Shown: positions 1 through 10,745, counted from the first letter of the stretch. The stretch is DNA of 59,390 bases from Hofstenia miamia (GCA_004352715.1 SCFE01000019.1:2191931-2251320), one strand, 5' to 3'. Program-made: numbers and translations. Notes: generated by a model not told the origin, from the letters alone.

Positions 1-13
1 TATATATCATTAG

Positions 14-481
14 CAGGGTTGGCTGATTATAATCACTGATTATAATCAAGTTATTAAAATCGGATTATAATCGACAGTTTTAAAAACAAAATCAACGGTT
101 GATTTAGATACATGGCTTACGCGGTTATGCAGGCCTTTCACGTGCAAAATATTTATGACGCGTAAGCACGAGCGACTGATTTGTTGTGAACAATTCAAAT
201 GAGCGAATTGAATGAACCGCGCGCGTGTGTTACATATTACATTTTAAAATTTGTATAGAGTGTTGTACATATGAGGCTAATGAAATCAGCATGATATTCT
301 AATGAGGCTATTCTATATTCTAATATGCTAATGATATTCGACCAGTGTTATCCCTTGTCGAAATTTCTTGAAAAACATTAAAAATTAATTTTTCATTGAT
401 TATAATCAAGATTTAATTATCTTCTATTAAAATCAGTTGATTTGATTATAATAGAATAAAATCATAAATCACCCAACCCTG
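14..481. mobile_element. Non-autonomous hAT-type MITE with 8-bp target duplications
   Basis: The ends are inverted: the left begins CAGGGTTGGCTGATT and the right, read on the minus strand, begins CAGGGTTGGGTGATT. Both sides are flanked by the identical 8-bp ATCATTAG (6-13 and 482-489), the duplication size typical of hAT elements. The 468-bp interior has no coding capacity. GATTATAATC palindromes occur repeatedly just inside both ends and could be subterminal transposase-binding repeats (inference). Confidence 0.88.
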
Positions 482-489
482 ATCATTAG

Positions 490-1204
490 TAATAATAGTT
501 TTAAATGGTTGCAATAGTAATCTGCTATTATGTGGTTAGCTCAAGCAAATTAATATTTTAAATGATATCGGCCGCTGACGACCCACTCAATATTTATATA
601 ATTATTTTTTTTATATGTTACGTGTGGCACTTATATTATGACTTGCGCAAGTTCATGTTAATGTGCATACGGGTATTCCGATTCTTCAATTAAAATGTTT
701 AATGTACGGAAAATGAAATTTAACAAATTCTAACATTGATGAATATTCTATTTTTATATTGAAGCAATTGTACTGCAAAAATTAAAAAAATAGCTACTTT
801 TTGGCTGGAATACGAGTGAAAAAATAAAATATTGCTTAGTTTGAAGAATTCAATTCCGAAAAGCGCGCTTACACTTTCGCGTCAGGGAAAAGTTGAACAC
901 AAAATAGTTCGAAAATATATTCCTCTTCTCTATGCGCTTTCGCTTTCAATTCTGTAGGGTGTTCACATCAAACGAATTCATCATGATGAACAAATGTAAG
1001 CAGGATCAAGGTCGCGATTTTGTTGCGTAAAAAAACAGTCAAAGTTCCGTTAAAATTGCGTCAAAAATAGGCAAAAATTGCGTTAAAAATTGCGTAAAAA
1101 TACAAAAATTTTATAACGAAAAATTAATTATCACGTTTTTTCACAACAGTATAATACCAGTAAATGATGGCATATTTTTTTAAATTGTCTGGCAACATGG
1201 AGAG
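490..1204. other. AT-rich spacer, no gene seen
   Basis: No coding region or transposon end is recognised. A short stretch at about 1020-1110 repeats TTGCGTAAAAA / GCGTTAAAAATT words irregularly. The part next to 1205 may be the 3' untranslated end of the adjoining hAT fragment. Confidence 0.4.
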
Positions 1205-1205
1205 T

Positions 1206-1956
1206 CACTGAGGTGCTTGAAACTCGCCCATGCTCGAGAATACCCGTTCCACTTCAGCGGACACAAGGGGCGAGTTTTTGAATGTCAGGGCATCAAGAGG
1301 TTCAACGGTGGTTGTCGCGGGGTTGCCATCCAAAATAGCTTTGTAGCTCAGCATTTTTTCCAAATCTGGGTTTCTGTCCAAAACAGCCTGCATCTTCGTT
1401 CTGTATGGGTCCGCTGTAAGTGAGTTCTGTGCATTTTCGAGTATCTTTAGACTGTCTTGAATCGCCAATCTCCCTTGTATTTTCTCGATTGATTCACTAA
1501 GAATTTTGAAATTTGATGATATAAATACAAGCTGCGTTCTCAGTTGGTCGTTTTGAATCATGCCAAGAAGATCGGTGAAAATTGTAGAATCTGGCTCCTC
1601 CGAGATCATGTAAACAACGAATTGTTCGAAACTAACCAAATTTTCTGTGAAATAAAAAACCCCGAATAACCATGTATTCCAACGTGTAGTGACAGGTTTC
1701 GGTGGTAACGGTAAGCCAGTGACTTCTCTGAATAAACGTTGGCGTCTTGGAGAATGAGTGAATATTTTCCTCGATTTAGTGAGAAAATTGTCGACCAAAG
1801 AGTGCTTCAAACGGACCATATCAGCTACTCGAGATAAGCCGTGTGCAAGGCAGGTAACGTGTAACATCTTGGCGAAAATATTTTTCAAATTTTGAGCAGC
1901 TTTTAGCATGTATGACGCTCCATCAGATAAGAATAGAATCACTTTCTCGTATGGAA
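1206..1956 (-). pseudogene. hAT-family transposase fragment (DUF659/hATC type)
   Basis: The minus strand reads as the C-terminal half of a hAT transposase. From the N-terminal side one sees LSDGASYMLKAAQNLK, then HVTCLAHGLSRVAD, then PVTTRWNTWL, a long helical stretch, and finally LVSAEVERVFSSM, the hAT C-terminal dimerisation motif (SxxVERxFS). These match the order in CGGBP-like/DUF659 hAT proteins. About 250 codons are open, so decay is modest, but the BED finger and the first catalytic part are missing. The sequence ends at a single N (1957), beyond which a Tc1 element on the opposite strand begins. The break could be insertion of the Tc1 element or an assembly join. Confidence 0.8.
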
Positions 1957-1957
1957 N
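1957..1957. other. Single undetermined base at a transposon junction
   Basis: One isolated N separates minus-strand hAT coding sequence from plus-strand Tc1 coding sequence. It may mark a contig join or consensus conflict rather than a natural boundary. Confidence 0.6.
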
Positions 1958-2690
1958 AACATCAAGAAAAAAGATTAAATTTCGTGAAAGATTGGAAAGA
2001 CTACACTTTTGAAGATGTTTGGATAACTGATGAGTGCGTATTTCAACTGCACAGAAACAAAGTACAAGTGTGGTCGTCAAAGAAATGTCCAAGACCAACA
2101 AAAGCGGTTCCAAAGTTCGACCAAAAAATTATGGTTTGGGGAGCACTTTCCTATCGTAGGTTTTATTTGAAAATTTTAGACGGAAAAGCCACAATTGACA
2201 GTCAAAGATATTGCCAAATTATAGCTGAATTTATGCCTTATGCTGATGCTTTATATGATGATGGATGGATACTCCAACAAGACGGAGCAACCCCGGACAA
2301 GTCAGCAAAGACAAAAAATTGGTTTTCTGAAAATATCCAGTTTTTGCAATGGCCACCAAGATCTGCTGATCTTTCTCCAATCGAAAACGTGTGACAGATA
2401 TTGAAAAATGACGTTGAGAAGAAAAATCCGAAAAATATATCCGATATAAAAGAAAAAATTCAAGAAAGTCAACACATTTTGACATCTGAAATGAAGTCCA
2501 ATTTAATGAAATCTGTTTCAGTTCGTTTGAATGAAGTTATTTCTACAGGAGGAAAACAAATTAGACTTTGATGCTTTTTACTTATAGTCCTTTAATTTAT
2601 CTTTAAAATCGTACCTTTCTTGAGTTGTTACGTTCAGTAGTTCAAAAGTAATATGCCTTTTTTCTAGTCTCATTTTTTTGCAGCCAACTA
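1958..2690 (+). mobile_element. Tc1-like element, 3' half, inactivated transposase
   Basis: The plus strand encodes the catalytic core of a Tc1-type DDE transposase. First Asp in VWITDECVFQ, WG-type motif in KIMVWGALS, second Asp in ILQQDGATPDKSA, and SADLSPIENV with the catalytic Glu. It is broken: the Trp codon after PIENV is TGA (2392-2394), one Asn is missing from the D-to-E spacer (33 residues by my count), and the N-terminal half is absent. The 3' terminus ends GCAGCCAACTA at 2690 followed by TA. The same family is present on the minus strand at 58980 onward with the Trp codon and spacer intact, so this copy is the older one. Confidence 0.85.
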
Positions 2691-2691
2691 T

Positions 2692-3095
2692 ATTATATTT
2701 CATTGATAAGCTGTAAACACACCTTTACGAAATCTAATCCCATCAATCTCAATTGGACTAATTATGAGGCTGCTAAGCAATTAAAAAAATTAAAAATTCT
2801 AATCAAAAAATGGTATATTTTAAATAAGAGCATTGACGAAGTTTAAGGTCTAAACGAATGCATTAATGAAATTTAATATGATAATACGGCATGCACGGAT
2901 AAAAATGGTATTTCAAATATATTAACCCAAAATTTTGAAGCCAGGATTAAATTCAACATTAGCATAGAAGTGAATAAACATTTATCAAAATAGCCTAATA
3001 TCACGAAAAAAACAAGTTAATTTTAATTTAATTTCTTATGATATCAGAAAAGTTGAAAATATAACGTTGCTAATAATATATCCTGTGGTTCCCGG
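2692..3095. other. AT-rich spacer between transposons
   Basis: No gene, microsatellite or transposon end recognised; plain AT-rich sequence between the Tc1 terminus and the GC-rich hAT end. Confidence 0.4.
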
Positions 3096-3099
3096 CAGG

Positions 3100-5592
3100 C
3101 ACAGGGCGGGGGTAACTTTTGAGCGGGCGGGCACGGGCATGTATAAATCGGCATGCCCGGTTTCTATCCTTTCATGTCATTTTTGATGATACTTCATGAT
3201 TTGAGACATATCTCTGACCAAATACCAACTTCAAAGGAACGGAAAGCAGAAAATATCAAGGCTCAATAGGCCCGAAACACACGATGATTATATATTTACG
3301 TGCGGGATTCCCGAGATAATTAGTTGTGATTAAAAATAATTTGCAAACAAACGATGATTATTATTACCTGCGTATTTTTTGCGTAACGTCCTTGTCAAAC
3401 GTAGCAGGACTGTCTATACATTAATTTCTGTTATTATACATATGTAATTGACGTCCATTGTCTTTCAATTTAATAACAAAAATGCGCGGGAATACACCTT
3501 TGCATGACCATCATTTTATCTGCTGAATTTGTTGTGAGCATTATGGTAACATCTACTCCATCAAAAACGTATATAGAAAGTCAAATAAAATCAGGCAAAG
3601 TTGAACTATTTACTAATCAAAATGTTTCTAAGAACGATATTTGGAAAAAAATTTCAAATTTTAAATTTGGCTTACTCAGATATTAGGAAAATGAAGTAAA
3701 TATTAATGGCTTTGTTGCATGTTTTTCTTGCAAACATGTGTATCATTATAAGTCTTCTGATGGTACTAAATCCCTCAATCGCCATTCATGTGAAAATAAT
3801 AGTTGTGTTTCAAAGCCATCAACTATTGAGTGATTTGAGACATTTTCTTCATTCCAAACCTTCTATTACAATGAAAAAAAAGCAAGTTAGGTATGTTCAC
3901 TGTATTTTCGCCCGTTATCAACATGTACTGGAGAAGGGTTTAAGATGGTAGCTCAACGATTAATTGACATTGGAGCTAAATATGGTTCAATCAACGCTAA
4001 CAATATATTTCTGCTCCTTCTAATATTTCTCGTGGAATATTACCAAAATATTTTCAGTATACCGCTGTATTGTCGCTAAGCATATTGTGTAATAATGAAA
4101 TAGAAAGCGTTCCTTCTTCCCTATCTGTTTTTCCTATTTCTTTTCAATTTGATCGCTGGACATCAAAGATAAAAATGTTTCATTTACGGCAGTTAATTAT
4201 CAGTTTATTGATGCGAAATTTTTTCTTTGCACTGGAACTATTGCAGTTGATTCCTATAATAAAGATACAAAGCATGCTGCTAATATCCTGAGAGCCTTGC
4301 AAGAAAAGATGCTACCAATCTATGATATTAATCAAACTAATTTACGCTAATTTGTATAACCAACAGTGATAGTAAATTGGTGTCGGCTGTTTCAACTCAG
4401 TTTGATCGTTTATCTTGCATTGCACATTATATCAATACAGTCGTGCGTAATGCTATTTGCAAATGTACAAATTCCGATAATTATAACTGTATTACATCTG
4501 CAAAAACAATTGTTGCATATTTCAGAAGTTCTACCTTAAACAGCAAAGCTACGAAAATTAGTACAGGAACTTGAAACCAGATGTAAAAGTTATTACTACA
4601 TGCTTCAATCTATGGACAAAAATTTGTCAACAGTAAAACAGTTATTATTGCAAAAAGTTGCACATTTGGAACAACTCTTCAATATTTGAAACAGGAATTA
4701 ATTAAATCCTTAATTTTAGAACATTTTGTGGAAGCCACTTTAATTGTTAGCTCTGAAAATTGTCCTACTATTTCTAAGAGTAATCCAGTTCTATTGAAGC
4801 TACAAAAAAACTTAGAATTGCTAAATAATGATGATAGTTGTAACAATCTGAGGAAGTTATTGTTAAACGGCATCAAAGAAAAATCTTTAAAAAAATTGTT
4901 ATCCTACCACTATATTGCCACATTACTTGATCCACGGTACCATAAAAAGTTTACTGGGAAAACTAAAGATATAGCTGAAAAATACATAAGGGAACATTTG
5001 AAGGAATTAAACTCCTAACCTGGAGTGGCAGTTGAAAAAGATTACGAAGTGTCAAATGGAAATTCAAATCGAGGATTCTTAGATGATTCGGATGATGATG
5101 GTGAACTTATTGACGAATATGACGAATGCGTATCTTTAATAAACTCAACTTCAATAGATAGATAGATCTAATTTTGATTTATTAGAATTTTGGAAGAATA
5201 GCCCTTTTAAAAACTTAAAACTGATTGCACGTTGTTATCACCGAATTTCTGCAACAGAATCGAAGTGTGAATGCACCTTCAGCGATATGGATGCAACCAT
5301 ATCAAAATAGATTGTCGGCTGAGCATGCTAATGAACTAATGGTGACCCGAGCATGCAAAAGGCAAAAGCTTATTTAGAGGATTTTTTTATACTTCATATT
5401 TAGAGGATCTTTTTATTCTTTTGAATTAGAGAGTTTTTGTACTTTTGATTCAGAGGATTTTTGCTACATTTTTCTATTAATTTTAGTCCTTTGGATAGTT
5501 TATTTGTATCGGGCACACACAAGACGGGCACGGGCGGCTGGTTGTTCAGGCCGGGCGGGCGGGCACGGGCGGTAGAAAAGGTATGCCCACAA
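3100..5592 (+). mobile_element. Decayed autonomous hAT (hobo/ZBED-type) element
   Basis: A broken hAT transposase lies between two unusually GC-rich blocks in otherwise AT-rich DNA: 3100-3165, with GCGGGCGGGCACGGGC, and 5505-5590, with GGGCGGGCGGGCACGGGC. Such clusters are typical subterminal repeats of this hAT type. The left end CAGGGCGGGGGTAACTTTT resembles the inverted right end (GTGGGCATACCTTTT). The outer boundaries are approximate and no clear 8-bp duplication was found. Confidence 0.65.
3504..5325 (+). pseudogene. hAT transposase pseudogene with BED zinc finger
   Basis: Fragments in shifting plus frames follow the family order. There is an N-terminal BED-type finger (IWKKISNF, then GFVACFSCKHVYHYK and SLNRHSC, with CxxC and terminal H/C ligands). 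The catalytic start follows (FQFDRWTS, then in another frame KDKNVSFTAVNYQFIDAKFF). Next comes FDRLSCIAHYINTVVRNA, corresponding to the conserved CxAHxLN region. Then ENCPTISKSNPVLLKL and YHYIATLLDPRYHKKF (the LDPR block, about 4910-4950). The C-terminal dimerisation block has LLEFWKNSPFKNL and ISATESKCECTFSDMD, where ER is replaced by CE. Several stops and frameshifts make it non-functional. Confidence 0.8.
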
Positions 5593-5698
5593 AACACTAA
5601 AGAAGGACAATGCGAATTGAAATCTTTAAATTAAACACATTCATGCATTATTTAATTTCCTTGACGAATTCCTCAAGTTGAACCAGTATAAATGAGGC
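5593..5698. other. Short spacer
   Basis: Unannotated sequence between the hAT end and a TA microsatellite. Confidence 0.3.
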
Positions 5699-5856
5699 TA
5701 TATATATATANNNNNNNNNNNNNNNNNNNNNNNNNNNNNNNNNNNNNNNNNNNNNNNNNNNNNNNNNNNNNNNNNNNNNNNNNNNNNNNNNNNNNNNNNN
5801 NNNNNNNNNNNNNNNNNNNNNNNNNNNNNNNNNNNNNNNNNNNNNNNNNNNNNNNN

Positions 5857-5896
<40 letters not shown>
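5699..5896. repeat. TA microsatellite with internal gap
   Basis: (TA)n on both sides of a 146-N gap (5711-5856). The gap is presumably where the simple repeat could not be resolved. Confidence 0.9.
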
Positions 5897-5901
<5 letters not shown>

Positions 5902-6069
5902 GCACAGAAGTGCGCTGATCAATACAACGCGGCTAACTATTTCTCTCTTTACAATTGCTTAGGGGTCTTATATACAATTTTACATTAGACAATATTTACA
6001 AATAACTAGTGAGCACTAGTAAACTCGAAAACAAGAGAGCCAATATTAGGAACCAGTACCTGCCATGCC

Positions 6070-6117
<48 letters not shown>

Positions 6118-6221
6118 CATATATCTCACAAACTAGTAAAATTCAATCGTCTTTTTATGTTTTTACCTCGTTCTTTACCATATATCACCAATAAATCTCA
6201 TAAAATTCCCTTTTATAAAAT
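5897..6221. other. Non-coding spacer with (TA)n tract
   Basis: Contains a TA tract at about 6072-6106 followed by CATATA repeats. No gene recognised. Confidence 0.5.
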
Positions 6222-6732
6222 AATGATTCTATCCATCTTGATGTATGCTTCTCCTGCATGGTTCTTATCATTTTCCCATCTATCACTTCTTGAAACATTT
6301 CAAAGAAGACGTAATGCGTAAATATCTAGAATTTCTGATTATAAACATAGACTTATTGCTCTAAGTTGCTTCCAATATCTCTTTTGTTTCATTACAAAGA
6401 TATGGTGATTTATTATTTTGATATCTTTCGTAACATTTCATTTCATGTACCATTGCGATCTAATCTTCGATCAAGTTCCGTTACTTTATTTCAAATATCA
6501 AGACTTAAGTTATTTCAAATATCAAGACTTAAGAAAGCAAAGACTCGGCAATCATATTTTAATCATGTTGTAAGGCTTGTAAATTAAGACAGATATGCTC
6601 CTAAACTTTTTAAAGCTAAGTTAATGCGTCATATGCTAATCTTCCTAAACACTGATTATGATAATTCATATACATGTAAAAAGTTTCTTCATTGTCCTTG
6701 TAATACGTGTCTTTATTCTAGTTTTAAATAGT
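6222..6732 (+). pseudogene. LINE reverse transcriptase C-terminal fragment
   Basis: The plus strand reads ILMYASPAWF, then LLETFQRRRNA, close to the conserved block after the RT domain of jockey/CR1-type LINEs (ILxYASPxW ... LExxQRR). Further frames give RHM and KTRQSYFNHVVRLVN, resembling the extreme C-terminal FxxRVVxxWN motif. It contains stops and frameshifts and a local 23-bp tandem duplication (about 6488-6533, TTTCAAATATCAAGACTTAA twice). The 5' portion is missing, as is usual for truncated LINE insertions. Family assignment within the non-LTR class is not possible. Confidence 0.55.
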
Positions 6733-6744
6733 GTCATTTTACTA

Positions 6745-6763
6745 CTATATATATATATATATA

Positions 6764-6803
<40 letters not shown>
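6745..6803. repeat. TA microsatellite
   Basis: About 55 bp of (TA)n with a GCATA interruption. Confidence 0.9.
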
Positions 6804-6805
<2 letters not shown>

Positions 6806-7288
6806 TTACTAGCCCAATAATATTTGTGATATAGTTCCTAGGTTTCTCTTCAAATGGAATCTATGATGCTGAGTTTGAAAATTGCACAATTGCTTTTTTG
6901 CTATTTCTATGCTTCTTTGTCTAAATTCATTTTTTCAATATATTTATTGGACCGATTAAGGATTTCTTTCTGGTCACTCTGACAGCTATTTGAAAAAACT
7001 ATGGCTTGTGGTTACTTTTTCGCATTCTTTCACAATATCACTCTCACTGTCCCTCTAGCTTTTCCGCACTGTTTGCCCATTTGCTGTTCCAAATATTCAC
7101 TATTTCGTTGACAATTAGACACTTTATTTTAAGATTTTCCCAAATTTCTGCATTTGACACAACTGCCTCGAGCTCTAGTTATTCCGCGATTATCCATAAG
7201 GCATTTTTTTTCACTTTTTAAGTTCAATCGTTGAAATAAAATCAGAGAAAGGAGTTTACGAAATTTTTAAAAGTCCACAACATCTAGC

Positions 7289-7290
<2 letters not shown>
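6804..7290. other. Spacer, no gene recognised
   Basis: AT-rich, with short open frames only and no motif that I recognise. A (TA)n tract follows at 7291-7322. Confidence 0.4.
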
Positions 7291-7321
<31 letters not shown>

Positions 7322-7323
<2 letters not shown>

Positions 7324-7353
7324 CGTTTCGACTATATTATAACTCATCGTCAG
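7322..7353 (-). other. Possible hammerhead-ribozyme-like core of a Penelope element
   Basis: On the minus strand CTGACGA (7347-7353) is followed after 17 nt by GAAAC (7325-7329 with the flanking base), the two conserved core strings of hammerhead ribozymes (CUGANGA and GAAA). Penelope-like elements are known to carry such motifs in their pseudo-LTRs, and a Penelope endonuclease fragment lies 250 bp away in the matching orientation. The intervening stem II is imperfect and the outer stems would fall in TA repeats, so activity is doubtful. Confidence 0.3.
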
Positions 7354-7605
7354 TTTACAGTATTTTTGCGGTAATAAGAGTTTACAATATACTACACTTT
7401 ATAATATAATGATATTGCATTCACTAAAATAATTTAATCTAATTCTTTCCTAAATTACATTGTTTATTCATGATGTTTTGTTTGTTATTCTGTTTTAATT
7501 AATAGAGCATCACAGATCTTAGTGTGTGTAGTTTTAATGGCTATTTCAAAATTTTCTTTCCTTAATTCTTTAATTCATGATAGTGATTGAATATTTTTGT
7601 TTCAG

Positions 7606-7710
7606 GGTGCACGTTGAGATGTTCTTTAATGCGAATACCAAAATGTCGCTTAGTTTCACCAATGTAAAGCTTGTTACAGCTATCACAAGTAGATTTGTAA
7701 ACGATGGATG
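7606..7710 (-). pseudogene. GIY-YIG endonuclease fragment of a Penelope-like element
   Basis: The minus strand encodes VYKSTCDSCNKLYIGETKRH followed by FGIRIKEHL. This matches the CxxCxxxYIGxTxRxLxxRIxEH signature of the GIY-YIG endonuclease found at the C terminus of Penelope-like retroelements. Only about 35 codons are open. The reverse transcriptase that should lie upstream on the minus strand is not visible. The downstream side leads to a possible hammerhead motif at 7322-7353, consistent with a 3' end of such an element. The alternative is a free-standing GIY-YIG fragment, less likely given the family-specific CxxC spacing. Confidence 0.6.
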
Positions 7711-7788
7711 AAACTAAGAATTCTGGGATATGAATCTTAGTAAATTAATTTTTGAATATATATATTTTTTTCAATTTTGATATTTTAG

Positions 7789-7930
7789 GAATGTAAAGAA
7801 CATGAAGAAGTACTTTGCAACGGTGTGTGCACACCATTTCTTGTACTTTGTGGGGGCACTGCAGAAGAAAGTATTGCATATAGTACATGCGAAGAAATAA
7901 ATAGTGAAGAGTACTGCAAACATTACATGG
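7789..7930 (+). CDS. Candidate cysteine-rich (LDLa-like) exon of an unidentified gene
   Basis: A 47-codon open stretch follows a good splice acceptor (TATTTTAG, ending 7788) and ends at a donor (ATGG|GTACGC, intron from 7931). It reads ECKEHEEVLCNGVC, TPFLVLCGGT, then further cysteines (STCEEIN, EEYCKHYM). Six cysteines in 47 residues with the CNGxC...LCxG pattern resemble an LDL-receptor class A module or a related secreted cysteine-rich repeat. No partner exon was recognised nearby, so gene, function and even exon status are uncertain. Start phase 0 and end phase 1 are not the symmetric phases usual for shuffled LDLa exons. Confidence 0.4.
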
Positions 7931-8391
7931 GTACGCGAAATTCAAAAGTACTTGTTTTATGCATGTACTTTATTAGAAATCTCAGCTACCTCATTTATTG
8001 CTAGTAGTTAGTTGATAATCAGCTTGCTATGAAACATCTATACTAGTCATTTGTTATTAAGTAATCTTCAGTATTTTGAAATCTTTATTTGTCGTAAATT
8101 TGATGTATCTTAAAAAACCTAATACCGGCACCTAATAATTTTAGCTGCAAACAACATGTTATATTCATATATATTATGTTAAGTGTCAATTTGCGATGAT
8201 AAAATGAATCCAATAACATTAATAAATTCTCCGAAATAAGCAATCTAGAGCCAAATATAATATTCTACGAAATTATCAATGCCTTAAACTCTAGAGATTG
8301 CATGAGGAATGACATGCTCTATTGTTAAGCCAAACATTGCAATGCACCTAATTTTTGTGTGTTAAAATACATGTATATATATATATATATA
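7931..8391. other. Intronic or intergenic spacer
   Basis: No gene seen. It ends in the TA microsatellite (about 8372-8391) that received the Tc1 insertion. Confidence 0.4.
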
Positions 8392-9741
8392 CAGTACTGG
8401 CCAAACGTTTGGGAACAGTAACCTGTCTAAAACCTGTTTTATGCTATTTCCTGGAAACTTCGTAAAATTCCTGGAATTCCCAATTTTTTCTTAAAATTTA
8501 CAACAGATTCATTTAGCTAATCAAATTAACACAACTTTAGATTTACACGCAATACATTTTCACTGAAAAAGCACTATCATTATAGTTTGAAATATGGTCC
8601 GTGGTAGTGTTCAAATTCATATCTTGTACGAGGAGGGGTACAATTATCGCGCTATAGCTGTAAGAATGGATGTGTCAAAATCTTCGGTATCCAGAATTGT
8701 TATGCGCTATCAGCAACTGCAAAATTTTTCCTCTCGCAAGTGGTCTGGAAGACCAAAAGTGACAAACCCTCAGACTGACCGTCTCATTCACAGTTACGTC
8801 GTCAATCAACCATTCTCTTCATATTCTGAAGTCAAAGTAAATCTAGGTGAGGTAGTGCAGAATGTATCAACACGCACCATTAGGCGTCGATTGAATATTA
8901 CCTTTGACCTTCCATCGTGCAAACCGGCAGCCAGACCTAAATTGTCTTCAAAGAACATTCGAAACCGGTTGCGCTTCTGCAGGCAATACCAACACTACAC
9001 TCACTGAGACGTGGCATCAAGTAATGTTTAGTGACGAATCCAAGATTTGCCAGTTTACAACATACCGGCCACACGTTCGACAACCAAGAAACAAAAGATT
9101 CAACACATGTTACACGCAACAAACTGTGCGCTCAATACCTTCTGTGATGATGAGGAGTGCTATAACTGCGAATGGGCGTGCTGGTCTGAATTTTATTCCT
9201 CACAACGAGACAGTCACAGCCAAGGCCTACCTCAAAATAATTCAGGAGAAAGTTCCCATTTTTTTGCAGCTTCGCGGAACATCTGTACTACAACAAGATG
9301 GTGTTCCTTGCCACAGCGCTAAAGTTGTGAAACAGTGGATTGCATCACAAGATTTTCGGCTGCTTGAGAACTGGCCGGGAAACTCCCCAGACATCAACGT
9401 CATAGAAAATTGCTGGCATCACATCAAAAACTGTCTGAAGAAGCGCCAATGCACATCACTCGACGATCTGAAGGAGCAAATTAAAGTGGTATGTTGCAAA
9501 GAGATTACTGTTGATTATTGTAGAAAGCTGGTCTAGTCAATGTCAAATCGCATTGCTGCGTGTTTGGCCAATAATGGCAGACATACAAAATATTAGTGAG
9601 TTTTTCTGAATTAACTATTTACTTTCTACACGGTGTTATCATATTGTTTCTACATTGCGTTATTATATTGTTTCTACATTGCGTTTTTTAGTGTAAAATT
9701 TCAAAATTTGGACAGTGTTCCCAAACTTTTGGCCAGTACTG
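8392..9741 (+). mobile_element. Near-complete Tc1-like transposon with TIRs and TA duplication
   Basis: The element starts CAGTACTGGCCAAACGTTTG and its inverted right end starts CAGTACTGGCCAAAAGTTTG, so the roughly 28-bp terminal inverted repeats are almost identical. TA flanks both ends, and both flanks are remnants of one TA microsatellite, showing insertion into simple repeat. The total length of 1,350 bp is normal for an autonomous Tc1-like element. CpG dinucleotides are still common here, unlike in the older LTR element downstream, which fits a fairly recent insertion. Confidence 0.92.
8594..9536 (+). pseudogene. Tc1-like transposase with one frameshift
   Basis: The first frame (8594-9007) starts MVRGSVQIHILYEEGY, followed by the paired-like helix-turn-helix (YRAIAVRMDVSKSSVSRIV), a GRP hook (WSGRPKVTN) and a second HTH (VSTRTIRRRL). 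A frameshift near 8990-9000 moves coding to the frame ending at 9536. That frame contains HQVMFSDESK (first Asp), SVLQQDGVPCHSA (second Asp) and NSPDINVIENCW (Glu). I count 35 residues between the second Asp and the Glu, one more than the usual Tc1 DD34E. All catalytic residues are present, and a single indel separates this copy from an intact frame. Length is about 310 residues, near the family norm of 340. Confidence 0.88.
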
Positions 9742-9742
9742 T

Positions 9743-9953
9743 ATATATATATATAGCAAAATTATCCTTAGTAGTTGACATTGGGATTAAAATCTCTATA
9801 GCAGCAATTAATAGTAGTTGCCATTTGGACTAATCGTTTAAAATTATTAATTTTAACTTTGAAAATTCTCTAACATGATCTAATATAACAATAATGTATT
9901 CAATTGAAAGAGTTGACACTTTTACGATTTTAATGATCTAAGCACAGCCTACA

Positions 9954-10009
<56 letters not shown>

Positions 10010-10694
10010 GCCTAGCTATCACACACCCTAGAATTTGTCATGTAGACATCTAACTTACATAAATGTAAGGAACTTACATAAATGTAAGGAAGGAAAAATT
10101 TATTCTTTGATATTGTAGATTACATTAAGAAGTGAATTTCCAAACGTAGGAGAAGAACTAGCCCTTAAGGGCTCAGAATGAAACTATGCTGAATCCTTGT
10201 AGAAAATGAAGCGACTATGTATGTCAACAATCAAATAATATTAAGAGTAAATAAAAATTTTGCATGAACAAATAATTTATGAGAATGCGCTTATTATTAT
10301 TTAAATTACAACATAAAAATGTTAAAAAGTCTAATGTAAATTCTTAAAATGTAATCAAATTCTTGAATTGCAAGTTGAAAACCCCAGTCTGATATCAAAC
10401 TTTGAAAGTAATGCTGAAATATACTAAAGGTAAGCAATCCGATTAGCGGAAGTATTTGTATTTGCAAATCATGCTTGACTCTGAAAAGCCTAAGTGGTCA
10501 GGTTACCTATCTACGAGTCACCCAGTAATAAAAATATACAACATTTATTAATTTGCAATGTTAAATGTATGAATCAAAAAATTAATTTTAGCAAAGTGTT
10601 TAATACCACACTGATCGCCTCTTTTAAATGCCTGAAGTGGTTAGATCTCACCACTAATACTACTAGCTGTTTTGTTCAGGATTTTTGTTATATA
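9743..10694. other. Non-coding stretch with TCA microsatellite
   Basis: Holds a (TCA)18 tract and a short 19-bp direct repeat (AACTTACATAAATGTAAGG twice, about 10052-10090). No gene recognised. Confidence 0.5.
9956..10009. repeat. (TCA)18 microsatellite
   Basis: Uninterrupted TCA trinucleotide repeat of about 18 units, not within a recognisable coding frame. Confidence 0.95.
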
Positions 10695-10745
10695 CAGAGA
10701 TGGACATGAGCCGAAAAATTTGGCACGAGCCTGATCCGGCCTATG
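10695..10745. mobile_element. Solo end of a hAT-like MITE
   Basis: Begins CAGAGATGGACATGAGCC and continues with AGCC/GGCC-rich sequence. The inverted end at about 26734 (CAGAGATGGACATGGGC when read on the minus strand) belongs to the same family. No partner end was found nearby, so this is a truncated copy. Confidence 0.45.

Noticed and set aside
5648-5905. Open frames made of alternating Tyr-Ile across the TA microsatellite and N gap
   Set aside because: Translation of simple repeat and N; not coding. The same applies to frames at 31956-32177, 35916-36224 and 42780-43248.
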